A stretch of 64,000 nt of DNA from Roseovarius indicus (GCF_008728195.1 NZ_CP031598.1:930001-994000); one strand, 5' to 3'. Shown: positions 1-7,517, counted from the stretch's first letter. A program made the numbers and translations. The notes: generated by a model from the letters alone, not told the origin.

Positions 1-586
1 GCCCGTTGAGGCAGATCACCCGGTCCGACGCGCTCATCACCACGTGCAGCTCGTGGCTGATCATCAGCACGGCACAGCCGGTCTCTCTCCGCACCTCCTC
101 GATCCGGCGATAGAACGCGGCCGAGCCGGGCTGGTCGAGCCCCTGCGTCGCCTCGTCCAGCAGGATGATGTCAGGCCGGTTGATGAGGGCGCGGGCCAGC
201 AACACACGCTGAAACTGCCCGCCCGACAGGCCCGACATCTGCCGCTTGGCAAGGTCGGGCACCCCGGCGGTTTCAAGCGCCGTGGCGCAGTCCTCCTTGG
301 CGACCTTGCCCGACAGCCGCAGGAACCGCTCGACCGTCATCGGCAGGGTCGGATCGATATGCAGCTTCTGCGGCACGTAGCCGATGCGCAGGCCGGCCTT
401 CTTGCGAAGCTGGCCCTGTGTCGGGGTCACGGCCCCGATGATCGCACGCAGCAGGCTCGTCTTGCCCGAGCCGTTGGGCCCGACGATGGTGACGATCTCG
501 CCCGGTTCGATCTGAAGCGTGACGTCGCGCAGCACGGTATTCGCGCCATAGCTGACGCTCAGGTTCTGAACCGAGATAAGGCTCAT
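1..586 (-). CDS. znuC: ZnuC zinc ABC transporter ATPase (3' end outside window)
   Basis: ATP-binding subunit of the high-affinity Zn(II) importer, which energises the ZnuB permease from the cytoplasmic side. The visible 195 residues carry the Walker A motif GPNGSGKT, the ABC signature LSGGQ, the Walker B stretch DIILLDEATQGLD and the H-loop ISHE in normal order. The family is usually about 250 residues, so roughly 55 C-terminal residues lie beyond base 1, and znuB is expected next. The ATG at 586 overlaps the zur stop by four bases (ATGA), so zur and znuC are probably co-transcribed and translationally coupled. Identity is secure because of zur and znuA next door. Confidence 0.93.
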   Translation of the reverse strand, partial: MSLISVQNLSVSYGANTVLRDVTLQIEPGEIVTIVGPNGSGKTSLLRAIIGAVTPTQGQLRKKAGLRIGYVPQKLHIDPTLPMTVERFLRLSGKVAKEDCATALETAGVPDLAKRQMSGLSGGQFQRVLLARALINRPDIILLDEATQGLDQPGSAAFYRRIEEVRRETGCAVLMISHELHVVMSASDRVICLNG

Positions 587-1101
587 GCGTCGGCCTTTTC
601 GGCGCAGGCGGGGCAGACCCCTTCGGCCTCGACGACGGTGCGCTCGATGCGAAAGCCCGCGTCGCGCGCGGCCTGCCCGAGGGCGCCGCGCGTGGGGGTG
701 GCGCTGGCCTCGGCCACCGAATCGCAAACCCTGCAGATCATGAACGCGGGCGAATGGGTCGTGCCGGGATGCGCGCAGGCAATGAAGGCGTTGAGCCGCT
801 CGATCTTGTGCGCAAACCCGTTGGCGACAAGAAAGTCGAGCGCACGGTAGGCAACCGGCGGCTGCGAGCCGAAACCGGCGCTACGCAGACGGTTAAGCAC
901 CTCGTACGCCCCCAGCGCACGGTGTTCCTGAAGCAGGATTTCCAGCGCCTTCCGCCGCACGGGCGTGAATTGCAGACCCTTGGCGGCGCAGTGCTCTTCC
1001 GCCACCGCTATGCCGGCTTCCACGCAATGACCGTGATCATGCGCAGCGAACCCGAGCGCATCGGGCGGGGTGTCAGCTTTCGAATGTCCGGGGCTTGTCA
1101 T
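583..1101 (-). CDS. zur: Zur, zinc-responsive Fur-family repressor
   Basis: Cytoplasmic zinc sensor that represses zinc-uptake genes when zinc is replete. The 172 residues show a Fur-family winged-helix N-terminus (about 25-100) and two C-terminal CxxC pairs, CRVC and CPAC, expected to hold a structural zinc. Fur is the family alternative, but the position between znuC and divergent znuA argues for Zur. The ATG at 1101 lies inside a Zur-box-like dyad (1100-1116), so autoregulation is likely. Only a weak GAGA ribosome-binding element precedes the start. Confidence 0.92.
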   Translation of the reverse strand: MTSPGHSKADTPPDALGFAAHDHGHCVEAGIAVAEEHCAAKGLQFTPVRRKALEILLQEHRALGAYEVLNRLRSAGFGSQPPVAYRALDFLVANGFAHKIERLNAFIACAHPGTTHSPAFMICRVCDSVAEASATPTRGALGQAARDAGFRIERTVVEAEGVCPACAEKADA

Positions 1102-1147
1102 GTTATCTCATATCATGTACGTCGTCATCGATGTTATAAAATCACAT
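1100..1147. promoter_or_regulatory. Two Zur-box-like dyads between zur and znuA
   Basis: Two inverted repeats share one geometry: ATGTTAT-N3-ATATCAT at 1100-1116 and ATGTTAT-N3-ATCACAT at 1131-1147. Each has six of seven arm positions matching. Their starts are 31 bp apart, about three helical turns, so both could be bound on one DNA face. The first covers the zur start codon and the second ends at the znuA ribosome-binding region. Assignment to Zur is inferred from position and the GTTATA-like core. Confidence 0.65.
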
Positions 1148-1157
1148 GGAGGCCCGG

Positions 1158-2177
1158 ATGTCCAGAAACCTCATTTCGCTGTCGCTGACCGCGTCGCTTT
1201 TCGCCGGAACGGCGCTGGCCGATGTGCCGGCGGTCGCGGCCGATATCGGGCCGGTGCACTCGCTCGTGGCGCGGGTGATGGCAAATGTGGGCGAGCCGGA
1301 CCTGATCGTGGCGCCGGGGGCCAGCCCCCACGAATACAGCCTCCGCCCGTCCGAGGCTCAGGCACTTCAGGACGCGGAATTCGTGTTTTGGACAGGGCCC
1401 GAATTGACGCCCTGGCTTGGCGATGCGGTCAAGACGCTGGCAAGCGGCGCCGAGGTGATCACGCTGTCCGATCTGGACGCGACGAAGACGCTGCCGACTC
1501 GCGAAAGCGCGCTGTTCGAGGCGCATGACCATGGCGAACACGATCCTGATCACGAGGAGGGGCACGATCACGACGAGCACGCGGAGTCCGAGCGCGACCA
1601 ACACGACCACGACCACGATCATGATCATGATCACGCCGGCGACCATGATCACGCTGGAACCGATCCTCACATCTGGCTCTCGCCGGCGAACGCGTCGGCC
1701 TGGCTGACTGTCATCGCCGACACGCTGTCGGCCGCCGATCCGGCCAATGCCGAGGCCTATGCCGCCAATGCCGCGGCGGGGCGCGAGGAACTCGCCGCTC
1801 TGTCGCAGGAAATCGAGGGCATTCTCGACCCTGTGCGGGGGAAGAACTTCATCGTCTTCCACGACGCCTACCAGTATTTCGAAGACAGTTTCGGGGTCCC
1901 GGCATCTGGTGCCATCTCACTGTCCGACGCGTCCGATCCGAGCCCCGCGCGCATTGCCGAGATCCAGGCCCGCGTCGCCGAGTTGGACGTCACCTGCGTC
2001 CTGTCGGAACCGCAATACAGCCCGGGCGTCGTGGCGGCTGTCATGGAAGGCTCCGACACGCAAACGGGCGTACTCGACCCGCTCGGCTCGGATCTCGCGC
2101 CCGGTCCGGCGCTCTACCCGCAGGTCCTTCGCAACCTCGCCAGCGCACTGGCGGATTGCCTGAGAGCGCCGCAGTGA
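1158..2177 (+). CDS. znuA: ZnuA periplasmic zinc-binding protein
   Basis: Solute-binding protein that captures Zn(II) in the periplasm for ZnuBC (339 residues). A signal peptide covers about residues 1-21 (cleavage near ALA-DV). The cluster A-1 fold is supported by three His ligand contexts: GPVHSLV, DPHIW and VFHDAYQYF. Between the first two is a long loop of Asp-His repeats (about bases 1525-1665), typical of ZnuA and thought to sequester or sense zinc. I chose the ATG at 1158 because GGAGG (1148-1152) precedes it by five bases; an in-frame ATG at 1146 has no such site. It is divergent from zur, with Zur-like boxes between. Confidence 0.94.
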   Translation: MSRNLISLSLTASLFAGTALADVPAVAADIGPVHSLVARVMANVGEPDLIVAPGASPHEYSLRPSEAQALQDAEFVFWTGPELTPWLGDAVKTLASGAEVITLSDLDATKTLPTRESALFEAHDHGEHDPDHEEGHDHDEHAESERDQHDHDHDHDHDHAGDHDHAGTDPHIWLSPANASAWLTVIADTLSAADPANAEAYAANAAAGREELAALSQEIEGILDPVRGKNFIVFHDAYQYFEDSFGVPASGAISLSDASDPSPARIAEIQARVAELDVTCVLSEPQYSPGVVAAVMEGSDTQTGVLDPLGSDLAPGPALYPQVLRNLASALADCLRAPQ

Positions 2178-2199
2178 CAGTGGGCTAGGGGGGCACTCC

Positions 2200-2272
2200 G
2201 GGCGACCCGACCAGGCGTCGCCGCCCTTTGCTTGGTGCTGTGGCTAGGGTCGCACGCCTGCCTAGCGCCAAG
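2200..2272. terminator. Hairpins downstream of znuA, possible terminator
   Basis: The 263-base gap between znuA and pcaC holds two inverted repeats: GGCGAC (2201-2206) with GTCGCC (2217-2222), then CTTGG/GCTAGG (2231-2235, 2243-2248) with CCTAGC/CCAAG (2261-2266, 2268-2272). The first is followed by a short CCCTTTGCTT run. They could end znuA transcription before the pca promoter, but there is no clear U-tract, so factor-independent termination is uncertain. Confidence 0.35.
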
Positions 2273-2341
2273 AACCACGGCATCGCATCCGCAAACGCAT
2301 ACCAGTCTTTTTGGGCCGGGCGGGTTTCTTTGAAAAGTCGT

Positions 2342-2371
2342 TTGACCTTCCAACGCTTCGATCTCTAAGAT
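2342..2371 (+). promoter_or_regulatory. Candidate sigma-70 promoter of pcaCHG with overlapping MarR-type operator
   Basis: A -35 element TTGACC (2342-2347) and a -10 element TAAGAT (2366-2371) are 18 bp apart and lie 70 bp before pcaC. The 12-mer TTCGATCTCTAA (2357-2368) overlaps the -10 element. It matches the palindrome TTAGATATCTAA found at two phthalate promoters in 10 of 12 positions, and the site in front of the thiamine-diphosphate enzyme in 11 of 12. Bound repressor would block RNA polymerase here. Confidence 0.55.
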
Positions 2372-2440
2372 TATGGCGCGTGCCACTCGAACCTATGGTC
2401 GGTTTGCCATTGGAATTGGGCCCGCAGGGGAGGTTCAGGT

Positions 2441-2827
2441 ATGTCAGCAAAACACGATGCCGGGATGGCGGTGCGTCGCCGGGTATTGGGCGAGGCGCAT
2501 GTGGACCGGGCGGAGGCGGCGAAGACGCCGCTGGACGCGCCGTTTCAAGAGATGATCACCGAAGGTGCCTGGGGCACCGTCTGGGCCAGCGACGCGATCA
2601 GCCTGCGGGAGCGGTCGATGCTGACGCTGGCATTGCTGGCGGCGACGGGGAATTTCGAGGAGATCCCGATGCATATCCGCGCGACCGCCCGCACCGGGGC
2701 GAGCGCGCGCGACGTGGCGGAGGCGTTTCAGCACGTGGCGGTCTATGCGGGTGTGCCGAAGGCGAACCACGCGCTGAAGATCGCCAAGTCAGTATTTGCC
2801 GAGATGGAGGCGGAGGAGAGCCGATGA
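2441..2827 (+). CDS. pcaC: 4-carboxymuconolactone decarboxylase
   Basis: Cytoplasmic enzyme converting gamma-carboxymuconolactone to beta-ketoadipate enol-lactone in the protocatechuate branch of the beta-ketoadipate pathway. Its 128 residues have the usual length and the AhpD/CMD-type helical fold, including a typical region around [19 protein letters not shown]. It is the first gene of a tight pcaC-pcaH-pcaG operon; its stop overlaps the pcaH start (ATGA at 2824-2827). GGGGAGG ten bases upstream serves as ribosome-binding site. pcaB, pcaD and pcaIJ are not in the window, so the rest of the pathway must be encoded elsewhere. Confidence 0.92.
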   Translation: MSAKHDAGMAVRRRVLGEAHVDRAEAAKTPLDAPFQEMITEGAWGTVWASDAISLRERSMLTLALLAATGNFEEIPMHIRATARTGASARDVAEAFQHVAVYAGVPKANHALKIAKSVFAEMEAEESR

Positions 2828-3552
2828 CCAAGCCAGCCGAATATTACCAGCGCGACCGGGAGTGGCATCCGCCGGCGCTGGCGCAGGGGTACAAGACATC
2901 CGTGGCGCGCTCGCCGCGCTATTCGTTGATCAGCCTCGAGCAATCGGCGAGCGAGATCACCGGGCCTGTCTTTGGCCACAACGATATCGACCCGGGCGAC
3001 AACGACCTGCTGACCAACTACGCCCAGGCCGGAGAAAGCCCGATCGGCGAGCGGATCATCGTTCACGGGCGGGTTCTGGACGAGAATGCGCGGCCGGTGC
3101 CGAACACGCTGGTCGAGATCTGGCAGGCCAATGCGGGCGGGCGGTACCGGCACAAGAAGGACATGTACCTTGCCCCGGTCGACCCCAATTTCGGGGGCTG
3201 CGGGCGGACGCTGAGCGACGAGAACGGGTATTACTTCTTTCGCACGGTGAAGCCCGGGGCCTACCCCTGGCGGAACTGGGTGAACAACTGGCGGCCGGCG
3301 CATATTCACATCTCGGTTTTCGGCAGCTCGTTTTCGCAAAGGCTGATCACGCAGATGTATTTCGAGGGGGATCCGCTGATCGCGAAATGCCCGATCGTGC
3401 AGACCATCCCCGACCCGGCGGCGATCGACCAGCTGATCGCGCCGCTCGACCTGAACGCGACGATCCCGCTCGACACGATCGCCTACAAGTTCGACATCGT
3501 GCTGCGCGGGCGGCGGTCGACGCTGTTCGAAAACCGGCTGGAGGGGAACTGA
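2824..3552 (+). CDS. pcaH: Protocatechuate 3,4-dioxygenase beta subunit
   Basis: Catalytic, iron-bearing subunit of the intradiol dioxygenase that opens protocatechuate to 3-carboxy-cis,cis-muconate. The protein has 242 residues. The Fe(III) ligand signatures are visible: a Tyr in GGRYRHK, a Tyr in GAYPWRN and the His pair in RPAHIHIS. The long N-terminal arm before GPVFG is normal for beta subunits. The reading frame is open further upstream, but the ATG at 2824 overlaps the pcaC stop and matches the family N-terminus. Its product is the step expected after 4,5-dihydroxyphthalate decarboxylation, which links it to the phthalate genes downstream. Confidence 0.95.
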   Translation: MTKPAEYYQRDREWHPPALAQGYKTSVARSPRYSLISLEQSASEITGPVFGHNDIDPGDNDLLTNYAQAGESPIGERIIVHGRVLDENARPVPNTLVEIWQANAGGRYRHKKDMYLAPVDPNFGGCGRTLSDENGYYFFRTVKPGAYPWRNWVNNWRPAHIHISVFGSSFSQRLITQMYFEGDPLIAKCPIVQTIPDPAAIDQLIAPLDLNATIPLDTIAYKFDIVLRGRRSTLFENRLEGN

Positions 3553-4172
3553 TGCCGCAAAAGCTTGATTATCTTAAGGAAACCGCGTCGCAGACGGCCG
3601 GGCCATACGTCCATATCGGGCTGGCGCCGGGGGCGGCGGGGTTCGATATCTACGAGCGGGAGCTGGGTTGGGACATCGCCGGGCCGAATGCCGGGGGGGA
3701 GCGGATCCGGGTCGAGGGGGTTGTGATCGACGGCACCGGGAGCCCGGTCAAGGACGTGCTGCTGGAGGCGTGGCAGGCGAATGCCGAGGGCGTCTATGCG
3801 CATCCGGAGCATCCCGGCGAGGTCGAGGAGGGGTTTCGTGGCTGGGGCCGGGTGATCACGGATTTCGAGACGGGCGAGTGGGGGTTCGACACCGTCAAGC
3901 CCGGGCCGGTGATGGGGCGGAACGGAAAGATGATGGCGCCGCATATCAACCTGTGGATCGTGGCGCGGGGGGTGAATGTTGGTTTGAATACAAGGATTTA
4001 CTTCTCGGACGAGGCGGAGGCCAATGCCGCGGACCCGGTGATGGGGCTGGTGGAATGGGAAGTGCGGCGGCAGACCCTCGTGGCCCAGCGGGCGGAGCGG
4101 GACGGGAAGGTCGTCTACCGGTTCGATATCCGGCTGCAGGGGGATGGCGAGACGGTGTTCTTCGATATTTGA
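3552..4172 (+). CDS. pcaG: Protocatechuate 3,4-dioxygenase alpha subunit
   Basis: Partner of PcaH; alpha-beta pairs assemble into the oligomeric dioxygenase. The 206-residue protein begins with the typical TASQTAGPYVHIGL segment and ends with an intradiol-dioxygenase domain containing the conserved MAPHINLWI stretch, where the iron ligands are absent as usual in alpha subunits. The ATG at 3552 overlaps the pcaH TGA by one base, implying coupled translation. The gene ends 12 bp before the REP-like repeat into which the IS110 element inserted, so the insertion did not damage the reading frame. Confidence 0.95.
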   Translation: MPQKLDYLKETASQTAGPYVHIGLAPGAAGFDIYERELGWDIAGPNAGGERIRVEGVVIDGTGSPVKDVLLEAWQANAEGVYAHPEHPGEVEEGFRGWGRVITDFETGEWGFDTVKPGPVMGRNGKMMAPHINLWIVARGVNVGLNTRIYFSDEAEANAADPVMGLVEWEVRRQTLVAQRAERDGKVVYRFDIRLQGDGETVFFDI

Positions 4173-4184
4173 GGGCGTTGGGGC

Positions 4185-4203
4185 GGTGGGTTTTACCCAC
4201 CCT
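4185..4203. repeat. REP-like palindrome, left copy, IS110 target
   Basis: GGTGGGTTTTACCCACCCT is a near-perfect hairpin (GGTGGGT/ACCCACC) just after pcaG. An almost identical copy lies at 5342-5360. In the intact copy the repeat continues as ACGG; here the continuation is replaced by IS sequence and resumes as ACGG at 5325. Confidence 0.8.
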
Positions 4204-4374
4204 TGTCTCTTTGATCTGTGCGATATTGTGTATCGGCAGGCGAGACCCCGTCCCACCCTTGGTCCTTGAGACCGTCGCGTAGCCCGGGGCTCGTCTGCCG
4301 ACCGTTGTCAAACCTGAACAGTTGCCAGGGAGGGCTGTGCAACCAGCCGATCCCGCAGATCAAGGACAGGCCCC
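4204..4374 (+). ncRNA. Predicted bridge RNA of the IS110 element
   Basis: The 171-base leader between the left end and the transposase start folds into a strong hairpin. GGCAGGCGAG-A-CCCCG (about 4234-4250) pairs with CGGGG-CTCGTCTGCC (4285-4300), with one bulged A. Inside, GGTC (4261-4264) pairs with GACC (4270-4273), which leaves an internal loop. Its 5' strand holds CCCACCCT (4252-4259), identical to the left target plus core (4196-4203). Its 3' strand holds CGTAG (4278-4282), the reverse complement of the right target CTACG (5323-5327). Further on, ACAGTTGC (4318-4325) equals the right end of the IS plus the core C (5316-5323), as expected for a donor guide. The RNA ends are not determined. 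Confidence 0.75.
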
Positions 4375-5310
4375 ATGACTTTGCCACAAGATGTCATCGG
4401 CGTCGATATCGCCAAGGACTGGATCGACGTCTTCTTTCTTTCCACCGGTCGGGCGGAGCGGGTGCCGATGGCGACCGCCGAGCTTCGGGCTTTCGCCGCC
4501 CGGGCCCGGGGGGCGCTGGTGGTGTTCGAGGCCTCGGGCGGGTACGAGCACCCGCTGGCCGAGGCGCTCGGCGCGGCGGATGTCACCTACGCCCGGGTCA
4601 ACCCGCGGCAGGCGCGGGAGTTCGCCCGCGCCACGGGCCGGCTGGCCAAGACCGACCGGGTCGATGCCCGGGTGCTGGCGGAGATGGGTCGGGCGCTGGC
4701 TTTGCGCCCGACGCCGCCGGCCGATCCCGGGCGGGCGCGGCTGGCCGGCCTGATGGGCCGCCGGGACGATCTCGGCGCGATGCTGCGGGCCGAGATGGCG
4801 CGCCTGCGTCAGGCCCGCGATGCCTCTGTCCGCCGCGATATCGGCAGCATGATCGCGCTGCTGCGCCGCCGGATCGGCAAGCTCGAGGCCGAGATCGCCG
4901 CGGTGATCGGGGCGGATGAGGCGCTGTCGGACCGGTCGCGCCTCTTGCGGACGATGCCGGGGGTGGGGCCGCTGCTGGCGGCAAGCCTGCTGGCCCGGCT
5001 GCCCGAGCTGGGCCGTCTCGACCGCCGGGCGATCGCCAGCCTCGCCGGTCTGGCGCCGCATGCCTGCGACAGCGGCCGGTTCCGGGGGAAGCGGCGGATC
5101 TGGGGCGGCCGCGCGGAGGTGCGGCGCACGCTCTACCTCGCGGGGTTCATCGCCAGCCGGTATGACCCGGCGCTAAGGGCCTTCCGGCGCAAGCTGCAGG
5201 AGGCGGGAAAACCGGTCAAACTCGCCATCGTCGCCTGCGCCCGCAAGCTGCTCACCGTCCTCAACGCAATGCTGCGGGATCAAAGAGAGCACCGGCCAGC
5301 GGCAGGATAA
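4375..5310 (+). CDS. IS110-family DEDD transposase (bridge-RNA recombinase type)
   Basis: A 311-residue recombinase of normal length. The N-terminal RuvC-like DEDD domain shows D11 (VGVDIAKD), E52 (VFEASGGYE) and D94/D97 (TDRVDARVL). A helical linker covers about residues 120-190. The C-terminal Tnp domain has the PGVGPLLAASLL helix-hairpin-helix and S233 in the CDSGRFRGKR motif, the serine nucleophile position of this family. All catalytic residues are present and the frame is unbroken, so it may be active. The ATG at 4375 follows AAGGA at 4362. It is transcribed in the same direction as pcaG. Confidence 0.93.
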   Translation: MTLPQDVIGVDIAKDWIDVFFLSTGRAERVPMATAELRAFAARARGALVVFEASGGYEHPLAEALGAADVTYARVNPRQAREFARATGRLAKTDRVDARVLAEMGRALALRPTPPADPGRARLAGLMGRRDDLGAMLRAEMARLRQARDASVRRDIGSMIALLRRRIGKLEAEIAAVIGADEALSDRSRLLRTMPGVGPLLAASLLARLPELGRLDRRAIASLAGLAPHACDSGRFRGKRRIWGGRAEVRRTLYLAGFIASRYDPALRAFRRKLQEAGKPVKLAIVACARKLLTVLNAMLRDQREHRPAAG

Positions 5311-5341
5311 GAAAGACAGTTGCTACGGTGCGTCGGAGAGA

Positions 5342-5360
5342 GGTGGGTTTCACCCACCCT
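5342..5360. repeat. REP-like palindrome, right intact copy
   Basis: GGTGGGTTTCACCCACCCT followed by ACGG. It differs from the left copy by one base in the loop. It shows what the insertion target looked like before the IS arrived and suggests that two REP copies stood in tandem behind pcaG. Confidence 0.75.
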
Positions 5361-5411
5361 ACGGCGTCCGGCGGGCGAAGGTTAACGGGGCGAACGGGCC
5401 GGTTTTCCGAC

Positions 5412-5450
5412 GTCGGTATAACGTCGGTATTTTGTCGGTATTGCGTCGGT
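5412..5450. repeat. Four direct repeats of GTCGGTAT with an 11-bp period
   Basis: GTCGGTAT begins at 5412, 5423 and 5434, and a truncated GTCGGT at 5445: an exact 11-bp spacing. The spacers are A/T-rich against a GC-rich background. The array lies in the 254-base gap between the transposase stop and the end of the thiamine-diphosphate enzyme gene. Iteron-like protein binding or a remnant of replication slippage are both possible. Confidence 0.6.
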
Positions 5451-5510
5451 GCGGGGCATCGGCGGGGGCGGACGCTTGAGATCGTTAACGTGGCGGGGAG
5501 ACCGGCGCGA

Positions 5511-5528
5511 GGCCCCGGCTCGGGGGCC
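5511..5528. terminator. GC-rich hairpin behind the thiamine-diphosphate enzyme gene
   Basis: GGCCCC (5511-5516) pairs with GGGGCC (5523-5528), leaving a six-base loop. It lies 37 bases beyond the stop of the minus-strand gene that ends at 5565. There is no U-tract, so it is only a possible transcription end. Confidence 0.35.
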
Positions 5529-5564
5529 GAGGCGGGTTGAGGTTGAGGCCCGCGGAGCGACCGG

Positions 5565-7355
5565 TCAGCCGCCGGTTTCGGTCATGCCGTCGGACATGGC
5601 CTTGGCGTATTCCGGGGCGACGCGGGCGTCGATGAGGACCGGTTTGCCGGACTTGCAGAGGGTGATGGCCTCGCGGATCGCGGCGGCGAGGCTGGACTGG
5701 TCGGAGACCGGGCCGATGGCCGAGAGGCCCTGCGCTTCGGCCATCTGGCGGAAGTCGATGTCGGGGCCGGTGATGGCCTGCCCGATGGCCTTGTTGCCGA
5801 CCGGGCGGTCACGCATCTTCGCGACCTTTTCCTGGTGGACCTCGTCGTTGAAGAAGGAGCGGTTGTTGCAGACGATGCAGATGAAGGGGATCTGGTAGCG
5901 CGCCGCCGTCCAGAGGGCCGAGGCGCCCATCATCACATCGCCGTCGCCGAGTACGGCCACGGGCAGGCGGCCGGTGTCTTCGAGCGCGAGCGCCGCGCCG
6001 GTGAGCATGCCGGGGCCCGAGCCGATGCCGGCGCCGCCGTCATAGCCCAGATAGTCGAGCGGGTGGCCGAAGTTCCAGCTGCCGCCATCCCAGCCGAGGG
6101 GCAGGCGGACGAGGCAGGCGAGCTCTCCGTCGAGACCGTGGGAGAGGGCGACAGAGAAATGCTCCATCGACATCTGGTCTCCGTCCTCGAGCGTGCCGCG
6201 CTTGGCGATCGGCATGGGCGCGGGCAGGGCGGAGGTGTCGAGACCCAGACGGGTGGCCAGCGCGGTGATGACCGTGTCGGGCGGGCTGGCGATGTGGAGC
6301 TCTGCGGGCAGGGCCGCCATGTGGTCGAGGCTCCAGCCATTCGCGAGCTGGTGGTCGAGCGTGACGTTGACACAGGGCGCGGTCGCGCCAGCCTCGCGCA
6401 GGGCGCCGGCCGGGTCGACCCAGTCGAAGGAGATGATGAGATCGGCCTCGCGCAGGGCTTCGGCCGGCGGGCCTGCCACGAAGAAGGCGGGCGGGCCGAC
6501 ATGGAGGGGGTGCGCGGTGGGGAAGACCGCGCCGGTCTTGATGTCAGTTACGACGCGGGCGTCGAACCGTTCGGCCAGCGCCACGCGGGCGGCCCAGTCG
6601 GCCTCGGAGCGGGACATGCGGCCCATGAGGAAGACGGGGCGCTTGGCGCGGGACAGCATCTCTTCGAGTTGCGAGAGTTGCCGGTCGGAGGGGCCGGGCG
6701 CTTCGGGAACGGGGTAGAGGGCCGGGTCGGGTTTCTGGAGGTCGTCCGGAACGGGGCCTTCCTGCACACTGACATCGAAACAGACATAGGTGGGCGCGCA
6801 GGGGGCGGTGCGGGTGATGGTGGTGCCGCGGACCATGGAGGCGAGGGAGGCGGGCAGCGAGGCCGGCTGATCATCCCACTTGACGTAGTCTCGCACGATC
6901 GAGGCCTGGTCGCGGGAGGTGTGAATCCAGTCGATCCAGGGGCGGCGCTTGTCGGCGTCGACCGGCCCCGTGGCGCCGAAGATCGCCATCGGCACGCGAT
7001 CGCACCAGGCGTTGTAGATCGCCATCGAGCCGTGCATCAGCCCGACATTGGAATGCAGGATGACCGCCATCGGCTCGCCGGTGACCTTGGCCCAGCCATG
7101 GGCGATGGCAACCGCGTGCTCTTCGTGCAGGCAGAGCAGCATGGTCGGGTCGGTGTTGCCCAGGTGGTTGACGAGGCTGTCATGCAGGCCCCGGAAACTG
7201 GAGCCCGGATTGAGCGCGACATGGCGGAAGCCGAGGTCGCGCAGCATCTCTGCGATCAGGTCGCTGCCCCAGGTTTCGCCGCCCTCATGGGGTTCGGGTT
7301 TCTCGATATCGCTGCGATCTCTGGGCATGGCGGGTCCGGGCTTGTCTCGATTCAC
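5565..7355 (-). CDS. Thiamine diphosphate-dependent enzyme, benzoylformate decarboxylase/acetolactate synthase family
   Basis: A 596-residue ThDP enzyme with the three-domain layout. The N-terminal pyrimidine domain has the catalytic Glu in LCLHEEHAVAIAHG (E78/E79). A central domain follows, then the C-terminal pyrophosphate domain with the Mg/ThDP motif GDGD (470-473) ending at NN (497-498). Family members decarboxylate 2-oxo acids or join them. The neighbouring aldehyde dehydrogenase and shared operator suggest a 2-oxo acid to aldehyde to acid sequence feeding the phthalate route; the substrate is not known. The start is uncertain: GTG at 7355 or ATG at 7328, neither with a clear ribosome-binding site. 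The MarR-type operator at 7363-7374 sits just upstream. Confidence 0.8.
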   Translation of the reverse strand: MNRDKPGPAMPRDRSDIEKPEPHEGGETWGSDLIAEMLRDLGFRHVALNPGSSFRGLHDSLVNHLGNTDPTMLLCLHEEHAVAIAHGWAKVTGEPMAVILHSNVGLMHGSMAIYNAWCDRVPMAIFGATGPVDADKRRPWIDWIHTSRDQASIVRDYVKWDDQPASLPASLASMVRGTTITRTAPCAPTYVCFDVSVQEGPVPDDLQKPDPALYPVPEAPGPSDRQLSQLEEMLSRAKRPVFLMGRMSRSEADWAARVALAERFDARVVTDIKTGAVFPTAHPLHVGPPAFFVAGPPAEALREADLIISFDWVDPAGALREAGATAPCVNVTLDHQLANGWSLDHMAALPAELHIASPPDTVITALATRLGLDTSALPAPMPIAKRGTLEDGDQMSMEHFSVALSHGLDGELACLVRLPLGWDGGSWNFGHPLDYLGYDGGAGIGSGPGMLTGAALALEDTGRLPVAVLGDGDVMMGASALWTAARYQIPFICIVCNNRSFFNDEVHQEKVAKMRDRPVGNKAIGQAITGPDIDFRQMAEAQGLSAIGPVSDQSSLAAAIREAITLCKSGKPVLIDARVAPEYAKAMSDGMTETGG

Positions 7356-7362
7356 AATAAAG

Positions 7363-7374
7363 TTCGATTTCTAA
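7363..7374. promoter_or_regulatory. MarR-type operator TTCGATTTCTAA
   Basis: Differs at two positions from TTAGATATCTAA at 11679 and 13099, and at one from the site in the pcaC promoter. It lies in the divergent gap between the thiamine-diphosphate enzyme and marR, next to the former's start. Inferred binding site for the MarR protein. Confidence 0.5.
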
Positions 7375-7427
7375 GTACCATCTAACATTATGAAAATCCA
7401 CCGATATATTCCGAGAGGCCGCACCTT

Positions 7428-7456
7428 TTGACGTATGTCAAGTCTGCGGATACCTT
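7428..7456 (+). promoter_or_regulatory. Candidate promoter of marR
   Basis: TTGACG (7428-7433) and TACCTT (7451-7456) are 17 bp apart and lie about 60 bp before the marR start. The -35 element is part of a small inverted repeat, TTGAC-N4-GTCAA (7428-7441). Confidence 0.45.
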
Positions 7457-7517
7457 AGCATGATAAGACAGCCAGGATTGCCGAGCGAAGCAGTTAGTCC
7501 GAAAAGAGGCTCCAGAC

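Larger units (their letters stand above)
4204..5324 (+). mobile_element. IS110-family insertion sequence, complete, in a REP-like target
   Basis: About 1.12 kb, no terminal inverted repeats, one transposase. I place the borders by comparing the interrupted repeat with the intact REP copy at 5342. The left flank ends ACCCACC-CT (4195-4203) and the right flank resumes CT-ACGG (5323-5328). Joining them gives ACCCACCCTACGG, which is the same 13-mer as in the intact copy. The CT dinucleotide therefore appears once on each side, the core expected for IS110 recombination. No longer target duplication is seen, as is normal for the family. Confidence 0.85.

Noticed and set aside
1580..1665. Tandem CATGAC/GATCAC-like repeat
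   Set aside because: It encodes the Asp-His-rich zinc loop of ZnuA and is explained by the protein, not by a repeat element.
5412..5450. CRISPR array
   Set aside because: Repeats of 6-8 bases with 3-base spacers and no cas genes nearby; this is an iteron-like array.
5565..7355. Acetolactate synthase of branched-chain amino acid synthesis
   Set aside because: There is no regulatory subunit gene, and the gene is divergent from MarR with the phthalate-type operator; a catabolic decarboxylase fits better.
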